A DNA stretch of 9,011 bases from Oscillospiraceae bacterium (GCA_016296635.1 JAEDIZ010000082.1:1-9011); one strand, 5' to 3'; shown: positions 1 through 7,073, counted from the stretch's first letter. The notes: generated by a model from the letters alone, not told the origin. Made by a program: numbers and translations.

Positions 1-41
1 CCGTCTCCCACAGGGAAGATTTGGTTCGGATTATATTGCTT

Positions 42-127
42 TGGTGCCGGTGACGGGACTCGAACCCGTACAGTGTTGCCACCGAGGGATTTTAAGTCCC
101 TTGTGTCTACCATTCCACCACACCGGC
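42..127 (-). tRNA. tRNA-Leu (anticodon UAA), CCA encoded
   Basis: Read on the minus strand this folds as a class II tRNA. The 7-bp acceptor stem pairs GCCGGTG with CACCGGC, with discriminator A and an encoded CCA at 44-42. The anticodon stem AGGGA/TCCCT encloses the loop CTTAAAA, giving anticodon TAA (plus-strand positions 92-94). There is a long variable arm (CGGTG, GCAA loop, CACTG), expected for Leu and Ser tRNAs, and a T arm ACGGG-TTCGAGT-CCCGT. It reads UUA and probably UUG leucine codons. It lies on the same strand as, and downstream of, the ABC transporter operon but has its own promoter. No intrinsic terminator is seen in positions 1-41, so it may continue into further RNA genes beyond the window. 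Confidence 0.97.
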
Positions 128-140
128 ATATTGCTTTCGT

Positions 141-169
141 ATTTTATCACTATTTCTGACCTGCGTCAA
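141..169 (-). promoter_or_regulatory. Sigma-A-like promoter of tRNA-Leu
   Basis: On the minus strand a -35 box TTGACG (169-164) and a -10 box TAAAAT (146-141) are separated by exactly 17 nt. The predicted start point, about 134, leaves a leader of only some 7 nt before the mature tRNA at 127. Box quality, spacing and position all fit a dedicated tRNA promoter. Confidence 0.8.
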
Positions 170-183
170 GAATAATCAGCGGA

Positions 184-212
184 CGGCAGATGCATGTTTG
201 ATGCATCTGCCG
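184..212 (-). terminator. 12-bp hairpin after ABC operon, without U-run
   Basis: A perfect 12-bp inverted repeat (184-195 with 201-212, 5-nt loop) begins 8 nt after the stop codon of the last transporter gene. On the minus strand no run of T follows (it continues TCCGCTGATT), and none follows on the plus strand. It is therefore not a canonical intrinsic terminator. It may mark or protect the 3' end of the transporter mRNA, or be a weak terminator ahead of the tRNA promoter at 141-169. Confidence 0.5.
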
Positions 213-220
213 CCAAAGTC

Positions 221-2164
221 TTATTCCAGTTCAAAAGCGCCGGTATACAGCTGATAATAGGTGCCTTTTTGCGCGATCAGATCGTCATGGTTACCACGCT
301 CAATGATATGACCATGATCGAGAACCATGATGGCGTCAGAGTTCTGCACGGTGGAAAGCCGGTGTGCGATAACAAAGACGGTTCTGCCCTGCATGAGCGC
401 GTCCATGCCGCGCTGGACGAGAAGCTCTGTTCTGGTATCGATGGAGCTGGTTGCCTCATCGAGGATCATGACGGGGGGATCTGCCACCGCAGCGCGGGCG
501 ATGGAGAGAAGCTGACGCTGTCCCTGCGAAAGATTGGCACCGTTGGCGGTGAGCATGGTCTGATATCCGTCCGGAAGCCGAATAATGAAATCGTGGGCAT
601 TGGCAAGTTTTGCGGCACGGATACATTCCTCATCCGCTGCATCCAGCTTGCCGTAGCGGATGTTTTCCATGACTGTGCCGGTGAACAGGTTTACTTCCTG
701 CAAAACAATGCCGAGAGATTTGCGCAGATCCGCTTTGCGGATGTTGTTGATGTTGACGCCGTCATAACGAACCTTACCGTCTGCAATGTCATAGAAGCGG
801 TTGATGAGGTTCGTGATGGTGGTTTTGCCCGCACCGGTGGCGCCGACAAAGGCAACCTTCTGACCGGGTTTTGCATAGAGCGAGATATCATAAAGAACCT
901 GCTTTTCCGGAACATAGGCAAAATCCACTTCGTTGAGGCGGACATCGCCGCTAAGCTTCACCAGCTTGCAGCTGCCGTCTGCCTGCGGTACTTTCCATGC
1001 CCAGATACCGCTGTGCTCGCTGCACTCTCGCAGCTCACCGTTGTTTTCCCGGCAGTTGACCAGCGTGACGGTACCTGCATCCTCTTCGGGCTGCTGATCG
1101 ATGAGAGAAAAGACGCGCTCCGCGCCTGCAATGGCCATGACAACGGCGTTCATCTGCTGCGAAACCTGATTGACATTTGCCGTAAACTGCTTGCACATGC
1201 CAAGGTAGGCCGTGACAACGGGAATGGCGAGAGGTGCGAGGAAGGAACCGGTACGGATGAGGTTTTCCAGAGAGATATTCTGCAGAAGACCGTTCGAGGT
1301 GATGATCAAGCCGCCGACCGTAGCCGTCAGGACATACAGAAAGTTGCCGATGTTCATCATGATCGGGCCGAAGATATTGGCAAAGCGATGGGCGTTGCGT
1401 CCGTCTTCGTATAGCTGCTCATTTAGCACATCAAAGGCTTTTTCTGCAGCTTCCTCGTGGCAGAATACCTTGACGACCTTCTGACCGTTCATCATTTCCT
1501 CAATATAGCCTTCGGTCTTGCCGAGAGACTTCTGCTGCTTCACGAAGTATTTGCCGGACTGCCCGCCGATCCGCTTTGTGACAACGGTCATGACCACCAG
1601 TCCTGCGATGACAACAAACATCAGACTAATGGAGTTATAGAACATGACGCAAAGTAGGCCGATGACGGTGATGCCGGAGGACACAAGGTTGGGAACAGAC
1701 TGAGAAACGAGCTGACGCAGGGTATCAATATCGTTCGTATAGTGGCTCATGATATCGCCGCGGGTGTTCTGATCGAAGTAGCGGATAGGCAGCTTCTGCA
1801 TGCCTGCAAACATGCGCGTACGCATATTGTGCAGGAAGCCCTGCGTGACGTGTGCCATGAGCTGTGCCTGAATGCCGTTGCAGGCCAGACCGACAACATA
1901 CAGACAGATCATGGTGGTGAGAGCTTTGAGAATTTTCGGCAGAACAACTGCCCAGCCGGAGTCGAGTCCTTCTACAATATAGGCGGTGATAGTTTTAATA
2001 TAGGTTGCCGGAGCAATGCCCACAAGGGCACTGATGATGATGCAGAGCAATACAAGCGAGAGCTTCACGGGATAGTCGTGGAACAGAAGCCGGATGATGC
2101 GGAAAAACACATCTTTTTTGAAAGTGCCGACGCGTGCGGTGCTGCCTCTGACGGGTCCTGCCAT
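221..2164 (-). CDS. ABC exporter subunit with intact catalytic ATPase site (heterodimer half 2)
   Basis: A half-size ABC exporter (647 aa) with an N-terminal six-helix membrane domain (about residues 32-325) and a C-terminal nucleotide-binding domain (about 405-647). Visible motifs are Walker A GATGAGKT (441-448), Q-loop Q489, signature LSQGQ (545-549), Walker B with D569 and catalytic E570, and switch H601. The signature differs from LSGGQ, as is usual in the catalytically competent partner of TM287/288-type heterodimers. A segment of about 45 residues between the two domains (roughly 356-404) carries a WAW..P..DG motif and three cysteines; similar linkers are familiar in clostridial exporters. 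The start ATG has an AGGAGGT ribosome binding site and overlaps the upstream subunit's stop by one base (TAATG), suggesting translational coupling. The substrate cannot be inferred; drug, peptide or lipid export are all possible. Confidence 0.93.
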   Translation of the reverse strand: MAGPVRGSTARVGTFKKDVFFRIIRLLFHDYPVKLSLVLLCIIISALVGIAPATYIKTITAYIVEGLDSGWAVVLPKILKALTTMICLYVVGLACNGIQAQLMAHVTQGFLHNMRTRMFAGMQKLPIRYFDQNTRGDIMSHYTNDIDTLRQLVSQSVPNLVSSGITVIGLLCVMFYNSISLMFVVIAGLVVMTVVTKRIGGQSGKYFVKQQKSLGKTEGYIEEMMNGQKVVKVFCHEEAAEKAFDVLNEQLYEDGRNAHRFANIFGPIMMNIGNFLYVLTATVGGLIITSNGLLQNISLENLIRTGSFLAPLAIPVVTAYLGMCKQFTANVNQVSQQMNAVVMAIAGAERVFSLIDQQPEEDAGTVTLVNCRENNGELRECSEHSGIWAWKVPQADGSCKLVKLSGDVRLNEVDFAYVPEKQVLYDISLYAKPGQKVAFVGATGAGKTTITNLINRFYDIADGKVRYDGVNINNIRKADLRKSLGIVLQEVNLFTGTVMENIRYGKLDAADEECIRAAKLANAHDFIIRLPDGYQTMLTANGANLSQGQRQLLSIARAAVADPPVMILDEATSSIDTRTELLVQRGMDALMQGRTVFVIAHRLSTVQNSDAIMVLDHGHIIERGNHDDLIAQKGTYYQLYTGAFELE

Positions 2165-3903
2165 TATTGCTCACCTCCTGCTTTGTTCTGGGATTCGTAA
2201 ACTTCACGATAGATCTGATTGGATTTCAGAAGCTGATCATGGGTGCCTGCGGCATTGATGCAGCCGCCATCCATGACAACGATCAGATCAGCATCCTGAA
2301 TGGAGGAAATACGCTGTGCAATGATAAATTTTGTGGTATCGGGGATTTCTGTGCGCAAAGCCTGCCGGATCAGTGCGTCTGTACGGGTATCCACCGCGGA
2401 GGTCGAGTCATCCAAAATGAGAACCTTCGGCTTTTTCAGAAGGGCGCGGGCAATGCAAAGACGCTGCTTCTGACCGCCGGAAACATTCGTGCCGCCCTGC
2501 TCTATGTAGGTGTCATAGCCGTTGGGGTGGGCGATGATAAACTCATGTGCCTGCGCCAGCTTACAGATGCGGATCATATCCTCGTCTGTGGCATCAGGAT
2601 CACCCCAGCGCAGATTTTCCTTGATTGAGCCGGAGAACAGCACGTTTTTCTGCAGAACGACCGCGACCTGATTGCGGAGCGTTTCCAGATCATACTGCCG
2701 CACATCGACGCCGCCGACCTTCACAGTACCCTCTGTTGCGTCATATAGTCTGCAGATGAGCTGAATCAGACTGGTCTTGGAAGAGCCGGTGCCGCCGATG
2801 ATGCCCACGGTCTGACCGGAGGAAATATGCAGATTAATATGGGAAAGAGCATTGTTTTCAGCTCTTGCGGAATATTTGAAGCTGACATTTTCAAAATCAA
2901 CGCTGCCGTCAGCCACATTCACAATAGGCTCGGCGGGGTTCTGAATGTCACTGGTTTCGTTCAGAACCTCGACAATGCGCTTTGCCGAGGCGGAAGCGAG
3001 CGTGATCATGACAAAGATCATGGACAGCATCATCAGACTCATCAGAATCTGCATGGAGTAGGTGATCATGCTGGCGAGTGTGCCGACCTGCAGATAGGTA
3101 CCGCCGGAGGTGACGATCAGCTTGGCGGCAAAGAAGGAAATCAGAATGTTGGAAAGATACACGCAGAACTGCATCAAGGGTGCATTGAGCGCCAGAATCT
3201 TTTCCGCCTTCAAAAAGTCTCTCCGAACGTCATCAGATGCGGCAGTGAACTTCTCAATTTCATAGTCCTCGCGGACAAAGCTCTTGACCACGCGCATGGC
3301 CTGCACATTTTCCTGCACGGATTCATTGAGTCGGTCATACTTTTTGAAAACGGCTCTGAAAAGCGGCATGGATAAGCGTGCCATCAGAATCAGGCCGAAG
3401 GCAAGAATTGGGATAGTTGCGGCAAAAACGAAGGACAACTTTTTGCCGACCTGCACGGACATGATGACGGCGACGACCAGCATGATCGGCGCACGCACGG
3501 CAATACGGATGATCATCATGAAGGCGTTCTGCACATTTGCAACATCCGTTGTGAGTCTGGTGACAAGAGAGGATGTTGAGAAACGGTCAATATTGGAAAA
3601 GGAAAATTCCTGTACCTTGTAATAAAGATCGTGCCGCAGATTCTTCGCAAATCCGGCGGAAGCATTTGCGGCGGTAATACCGCCGAAAATACCGCAGGTT
3701 ACCGAAATGACGGCAAAAAGCAGCAGTCTGAAACCGTGATTCCAGATGACATCCATACTGCAGCCTGCTTCGATGTTGTTGATAAGGCTTGCGGTGATGA
3801 TGGGAATGTTGCATTCGCAGACTACTTCACCGATCATCAGAAGCGGCGTCAGCAGCGTATCGCGCAAATATTCCCGAATGCAGCGGGCAAGTCGTTTGAG
3901 CAT
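2164..3903 (-). CDS. ABC exporter subunit with degenerate ATPase site (heterodimer half 1)
   Basis: The 579-aa partner of the following gene has six predicted membrane helices (about 17-40, 57-80, 133-152, 156-176, 242-264, 277-300) and a nucleotide-binding domain from about 333. Its Walker A reads GGTGSSKT (370-377), with Ser375 where glycine is usual. The Q-loop is Q418 and the signature VSGGQ (474-478) is canonical. Walker B has D498-D499, so aspartate replaces the catalytic glutamate, and Q530 replaces the switch histidine (FIIAQR). This is the signature of the degenerate half of heterodimeric exporters such as TM287/288. Together with the partner's motifs it predicts one hydrolysing and one non-hydrolysing ATP site. 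The start has GAGGAGG 10 nt upstream. No convincing promoter was found in the 120-bp upstream gap, so readthrough from the DUF89 gene is possible. Confidence 0.93.
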   Translation of the reverse strand: MLKRLARCIREYLRDTLLTPLLMIGEVVCECNIPIITASLINNIEAGCSMDVIWNHGFRLLLFAVISVTCGIFGGITAANASAGFAKNLRHDLYYKVQEFSFSNIDRFSTSSLVTRLTTDVANVQNAFMMIIRIAVRAPIMLVVAVIMSVQVGKKLSFVFAATIPILAFGLILMARLSMPLFRAVFKKYDRLNESVQENVQAMRVVKSFVREDYEIEKFTAASDDVRRDFLKAEKILALNAPLMQFCVYLSNILISFFAAKLIVTSGGTYLQVGTLASMITYSMQILMSLMMLSMIFVMITLASASAKRIVEVLNETSDIQNPAEPIVNVADGSVDFENVSFKYSARAENNALSHINLHISSGQTVGIIGGTGSSKTSLIQLICRLYDATEGTVKVGGVDVRQYDLETLRNQVAVVLQKNVLFSGSIKENLRWGDPDATDEDMIRICKLAQAHEFIIAHPNGYDTYIEQGGTNVSGGQKQRLCIARALLKKPKVLILDDSTSAVDTRTDALIRQALRTEIPDTTKFIIAQRISSIQDADLIVVMDGGCINAAGTHDQLLKSNQIYREVYESQNKAGGEQ

Positions 3904-3923
3904 AATTGAGATTCCTCCTCAGG

Positions 3924-3987
3924 GATTCGTTGAATCAGTCTTCCGCATTTTGGCGGAAGATCAAAGACATACCGGCATATCTGCCGG
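3924..3987 (-). repeat. Three consecutive small hairpins upstream of the transporter operon
   Basis: The 120-bp gap between the DUF89 stop (4024) and the transporter start (3903) holds three inverted repeats. In minus-strand order they are CCGGCA/TGCCGG with a 4-nt loop (3987-3972), CTTCCGC/GCGGAAG with a 6-nt loop extendable by one A-T pair (3960-3939), and GATTC/GAATC with a 3-nt loop (3936-3924). The last ends 3 nt before the GAGGAGG ribosome binding site. None is followed by a proper T-run on the minus strand. They could form a terminator-like barrier, an mRNA processing region or a translational control leader. No known riboswitch class was recognised. Confidence 0.5.
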
Positions 3988-4023
3988 AATATTGATTGGG
4001 TAGAGCAGCAAATGAAATGTGCG

Positions 4024-4905
4024 TCACCGGGCCGACGGTGCCTTCTCACAGATGAACATTCTTGTCATGAGGGGCACGTCGATGATTTTTGCAAGTCTTG
4101 CGCATTTGCAAAGGAAGAGATAGTAGATATTGAGACTGCAGCCGCTGAGACATTCAAAGTTGGCCTGACCCTTGGCAAGCACAAGATCCGCTTGTTCTAC
4201 AGCATTTCGGAAGTGCTCACTGCAGTGCGCAAGTTCGGCTCCGGGAATGGAGCTTCCGCTGTCAATGACGGGAATGAGTTTGTCCATGCCGACATAGGCT
4301 GCATCTGCACGGGTCGCATCATTCTGTGCAATACCGCCGCGGACGGCATAGGAAAGATCAAGATCCGGGTATGCTTTCTTCAGCTGCTCTGCCAGCAGCA
4401 TGTCAAATACGATCTCACCGGCGTTGTCACCGATGATGATCATCCGCTTTGCATGCGCAAGTTCCGCGCGGAAGCGGCGATAAGTATCCGGATCGAGAGA
4501 AGAATCCGGCGTTTCGGCAATTGCTTTCTTCAGTTCCCGGTCGATGGTTTCGGCCGAAAGAACGGCAAAGTCCAAAAGGTTGCCCGTTCGGGCAAATTTC
4601 AGCGCCATCTCGATGGGATCGGGTGCCTGCTCAACAAGCGGGCGAACGGAAGGAAGAATGGACAGTACATGATCATTGGCGTCCCGCTTGATTTTCTCAT
4701 ATGGATCGGCTGTTCCGAAGTGCTTCTGAAAAGCCGCGGTAAAGCCGGGGATCATATAGGCTGCGGCAACGCCTTCCGGTGCATCGAGAATTTCCTGCAG
4801 CACCTCACGCATGAAAGCGAAAGAAGCAGGATCGTTTGGCCCACGGTCGGAAAGCTCAAACTGGCGATTGACCAGGCAGGCGATACATTGTGCGTCAAAT
4901 TGCAT
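4024..4905 (-). CDS. DUF89/ARMT1-like damage-control phosphatase
   Basis: A 293-aa protein recognised as DUF89 (ARMT1-like) by GDNAGEIVFD (residues 159-168), the IAQNDAT segment around 192-198 and KGQANFE (245-251). In this family the Asp/Asn residues of the first motifs bind a divalent metal and the Lys helps bind phosphate. Characterised members are metal-dependent phosphatases thought to remove harmful sugar phosphates or related damaged metabolites, in the cytoplasm. The N-terminus has a CxxC pair (C7, C10), which recalls the prokaryotic subfamily. I chose the ATG at 4905 because AGGAGG lies 6 nt upstream. An in-frame ATG at 4926 (300 aa) overlaps the upstream stop as ATGA but lacks a ribosome binding site. 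The 17-nt gap to the FliB-like gene implies an operon. The substrate is unknown. Confidence 0.88.
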   Translation of the reverse strand: MQFDAQCIACLVNRQFELSDRGPNDPASFAFMREVLQEILDAPEGVAAAYMIPGFTAAFQKHFGTADPYEKIKRDANDHVLSILPSVRPLVEQAPDPIEMALKFARTGNLLDFAVLSAETIDRELKKAIAETPDSSLDPDTYRRFRAELAHAKRMIIIGDNAGEIVFDMLLAEQLKKAYPDLDLSYAVRGGIAQNDATRADAAYVGMDKLIPVIDSGSSIPGAELAHCSEHFRNAVEQADLVLAKGQANFECLSGCSLNIYYLFLCKCARLAKIIDVPLMTRMFICEKAPSAR

Positions 4906-4911
4906 TGGAAT

Positions 4912-4917
4912 CCTCCT
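4912..4917 (-). promoter_or_regulatory. Ribosome binding site deciding the DUF89 start
   Basis: AGGAGG on the minus strand lies 6 nt before the ATG at 4905-4903. It lies downstream of the alternative ATG at 4926 and so supports only the shorter protein. The upstream candidate has a pyrimidine-rich region (CTTCTTTCTCTGC) and no purine-rich motif in front of it. Confidence 0.85.
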
Positions 4918-4922
4918 GAAAT

Positions 4923-6005
4923 TCAATGAAGCAGAGAAAGAAGATAGGCGGTATGCAGCGTGCCGCGTTGAAAAACGCGAAGCAGAAGCTGCAGGTTTTC
5001 GTCGGAGTGTTCCACTTCTTTACTGTAAAGAGAAGCCAGAGAAAGAAGCGTTTCAAAATCCGTGTTTTCTTCTGCGCGGAAAAGCTCCCGGATAGACAGT
5101 ACATGGAACACACAGCTTTGAACCCTAGCCAGAAGCTGACGGTCATTGACGGCCTTGAGAAAATAGCGGAACAGAAAATAGCAGAGAAGGTTTTCAGCCT
5201 GCACAGAATAAAGCGAGAACAGATCCTCCCCGTCATGACAAAGCGCGGCAGCATCCAAAAGACGGGTAAAACGGCTTGTGAGATGCTCCATGTTGTTTAG
5301 AACCATCCAGCAGGGGAAGAACTGTGCCCGGCGGATGCCGCATCGCTGCGCTCTGGCAAGCTGACGCGCCATGGAGGCAGGACTCGAAAACCGGCGGCAG
5401 AGTGTTTTAACGGCGTTTACCCGATGCTCGTTCAAAAGATCCTGCACCTGCGTGGCAAACAGAAGTTCCAAACCGAGCCGCTTCCGGATGGGAAGCGTGC
5501 GGTCCTGTGCAATGACGAAGGCTGTTTTTCTCGCCTGCAGGAGCGCCAGATACAGATCTGCATCCAGCTCGTTCGGCATACTGACCGTTTCGTTGTTTTC
5601 GGTCGTGAGAATCTGCAGCGGTGCATCGTGTTCCAGCAGAAGCCGGACAGCGGCAGGGCAGGAGATTGAAAGCGTCAGCTCCTGCGTGGAACCGTATTCC
5701 TCGATGAAACGCGGGTGCGTGAAGCAGGTCTGGCAGAGCGCCTGATCGCCAAGCTCTGCCTGCACAGGGCACAGACCATCCGGGCGGAGCAGGACACAAT
5801 GCCCGTTTTCCAAACGAAACATTGTTTCGCCGTCTTCCGTCACAAGTGCATTTTTGAGCTTTTCGCCCAACTCACCCTCAACGGTGCGGTATTTTTCAAT
5901 TGTATCCTGATCCAGAATGATCTGCCAGTCTTTGCAGCAGGTGTCCGGGCAGCTTCCGGCCAGACAGTAAAATTGGTTAACATAATCAAATGCGACTCGT
6001 TTCAT
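4923..6005 (-). CDS. FliB-like Cys-rich protein (flagellin lysine-N-methylase family)
   Basis: A 360-aa protein of the family usually annotated as flagellin lysine-N-methylase, with a CxxCxxCC-type cysteine cluster. The N-terminal block has C14, C19, C23 and C24 followed by KDW. A second group is C70, C79, C91, C94 (CQTCFTHPR) and C116. Salmonella FliB methylates flagellin lysines and has been reported to carry an iron-sulfur cluster; the cysteines here could do the same or bind zinc. The helical C-terminal half includes an ENLLCYFLFRYF segment resembling the family's C-terminus. No flagellar gene is in the window, so the true substrate may differ. AGAGGT lies 7 nt before the ATG. The gene is first in an apparent operon with the DUF89 phosphatase and is divergent from the PAP2 gene. 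Family assignment is good; function is uncertain. Confidence 0.82.
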   Translation of the reverse strand: MKRVAFDYVNQFYCLAGSCPDTCCKDWQIILDQDTIEKYRTVEGELGEKLKNALVTEDGETMFRLENGHCVLLRPDGLCPVQAELGDQALCQTCFTHPRFIEEYGSTQELTLSISCPAAVRLLLEHDAPLQILTTENNETVSMPNELDADLYLALLQARKTAFVIAQDRTLPIRKRLGLELLFATQVQDLLNEHRVNAVKTLCRRFSSPASMARQLARAQRCGIRRAQFFPCWMVLNNMEHLTSRFTRLLDAAALCHDGEDLFSLYSVQAENLLCYFLFRYFLKAVNDRQLLARVQSCVFHVLSIRELFRAEENTDFETLLSLASLYSKEVEHSDENLQLLLRVFQRGTLHTAYLLSLLH

Positions 6006-6033
6006 GTGAACGACCTCTTTTCAAGCATCAAAA

Positions 6034-6063
6034 ATGATACCACGATTTATGTAAATTCGTCAA
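6034..6063 (-). promoter_or_regulatory. Promoter of the FliB-like/DUF89 operon
   Basis: On the minus strand TTGACG (6063-6058) and TATCAT (6039-6034) are 18 nt apart. The -10 is preceded by TGG, giving an extended -10 (TGnTATCAT). The predicted start near 6027 leaves a leader of about 22 nt before the ATG at 6005. Its -35 box directly abuts the -35 box of the opposite promoter. Confidence 0.72.
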
Positions 6064-6092
6064 TTGCCTTTGAAAAAAGAATATGATATAGT
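6064..6092 (+). promoter_or_regulatory. Promoter of the PAP2 phosphatase gene
   Basis: TTGCCT (6064-6069) and TATAGT (6087-6092) are separated by 17 nt. The predicted start near 6099 lies about 30 nt before the chosen ATG at 6130 and just before an upstream in-frame ATG at 6100. That position argues against using the earlier in-frame start at 6064, which would lie inside the promoter itself. Confidence 0.65.
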
Positions 6093-6129
6093 AAAAAAAC
6101 ACATGAAAAACCAGCCCAAGGGGACAACT

Positions 6130-7071
6130 ATGAAAAAACTGAAACGCGATTATAACCGTTATGCACTGTATACTGCAGCGGTGCTATTGATTTTGATGAT
6201 TGTCGGATCTTTTGCAGATCTTCCGATATCAAGACTTCTGTATCCGGGGCATGAGAGCAGCTTCGGACAGTTCTTTGCTGCGTTCGGCGAGTTGCCGGCG
6301 TTTTTGAGCATGACAAGCGGCGGCGTTCTGCTGTTCTTCATTCGGGATCGGCTGCGCAGGCCGTTGCAGCTTCTGGCGCTCGCGGGTTCTGTCGTTCTGG
6401 CAGTCGGCGGTATTTTCCTTGCCGTCCATGAAGCTACGGACAGCGTGCCCGCCATGCCGTCTTGGGTTGCACTTCTTGTAGCGGTATTTCTTGCGGCACT
6501 TTGCGGAGCCTGCCTGATCCTCGTTACAAGAAATTGCCCGACCAAGACTGTGTTCCGTTTCCTTTGCTCCTTGATCTTCTGCTCTGTCATGACGATGCTG
6601 CTTGTCAACATCATCAAGGTACCCTGGGGAAGAGCCAGAATGCGGCTGATCGTCGCTACCGGAAACGAAACATATTTTACTCCATGGTGGAAGGCAGGAA
6701 AAATGCTCCGTGACAAGCTGGTTGCGGATGGAATCAGTTCCGATGAGTTCCGTTCCTTCCCCTCCGGCCATACGGCCTGCGCAGCATGCAGCATGCTTCT
6801 GATTCTGCAGCCGACACTCGGCAAGCGCTTCCGCGGCAAGCAGAATGTCTGCCTGATCTGCGCTGCAGTTTGGACGCTGCTGGTTGCCGTCACACGCATC
6901 TGCATGGGTGCGCATTTCCTTACGGATGTTACGATGGCAGCAACGATTGCAGTTGTAGTCGGCGGCATTGGAATTCATCTGTTCTACTTTGACGGAAAGT
7001 TTTTCCGCTTCATCTGGAATCTTCTTTTTGAGCCTGCTGAAAATATGCAGGAGGAAGCAAAGAAAGAATAA
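6130..7071 (+). CDS. PAP2-family membrane phosphatase
   Basis: A 313-aa integral membrane protein with several hydrophobic helices (about 11-27, 57-71, 80-98, 111-133, 141-162, 238-256, 268-288). The three PAP2 motifs are present: KX6R at K163-R170 (KVPWGRAR), PSGH at 211-214 with the acid/base histidine H214, and R256/H262/D266 in TRICMGAHFLTD. Met171 stands where KX6RP proteins usually have proline. The family removes phosphate from lipid phosphates at the membrane: phosphatidic acid, phosphatidylglycerol phosphate or undecaprenyl pyrophosphate. I start at the ATG at 6130, with AAGGGG 6 nt upstream; the open frame reaches back to 6064 but overlaps the promoter. The adjacent phospholipid genes plsC and pssA make a lipid substrate plausible, but the exact one is not shown by the sequence. 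Confidence 0.9.
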   Translation: MKKLKRDYNRYALYTAAVLLILMIVGSFADLPISRLLYPGHESSFGQFFAAFGELPAFLSMTSGGVLLFFIRDRLRRPLQLLALAGSVVLAVGGIFLAVHEATDSVPAMPSWVALLVAVFLAALCGACLILVTRNCPTKTVFRFLCSLIFCSVMTMLLVNIIKVPWGRARMRLIVATGNETYFTPWWKAGKMLRDKLVADGISSDEFRSFPSGHTACAACSMLLILQPTLGKRFRGKQNVCLICAAVWTLLVAVTRICMGAHFLTDVTMAATIAVVVGGIGIHLFYFDGKFFRFIWNLLFEPAENMQEEAKKE

Positions 7072-7073
7072 GG

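Noticed and set aside
1..41. Possible second RNA gene or terminator left of the tRNA
   Set aside because: Only a 3-bp CCC/GGG mini-hairpin and a TATAAT-like string without a -35 partner were found; too little sequence to support a feature.
42..127. tRNA-Leu as an integration site for a mobile element
   Set aside because: No integrase, no repeated 3' tRNA fragment and no foreign-looking genes were seen in the window.
194..1414. 406-aa plus-strand open frame opposite the 647-aa ABC subunit
   Set aside because: It lies in the codon-aligned antisense frame of a gene with clear ABC motifs; it stays open because TTA, CTA and TCA codons are avoided in the real gene. It has no recognisable domain.
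4012..4929. 305-aa plus-strand open frame opposite the DUF89 gene
   Set aside because: Same codon-aligned antisense effect; the minus-strand protein has family motifs and a ribosome binding site, and the plus-strand frame has neither.
6064..6129. N-terminal extension of the PAP2 protein starting at 6064 or 6100
   Set aside because: The first start lies within the -35 box of the likely promoter and neither has a ribosome binding site; 6130 has AAGGGG at good distance.
6159..6968. 249- and 269-aa minus-strand open frames opposite the PAP2 gene
   Set aside because: The plus strand carries the three PAP2 motifs, a promoter and a terminator; the antisense frames look compositionally random.
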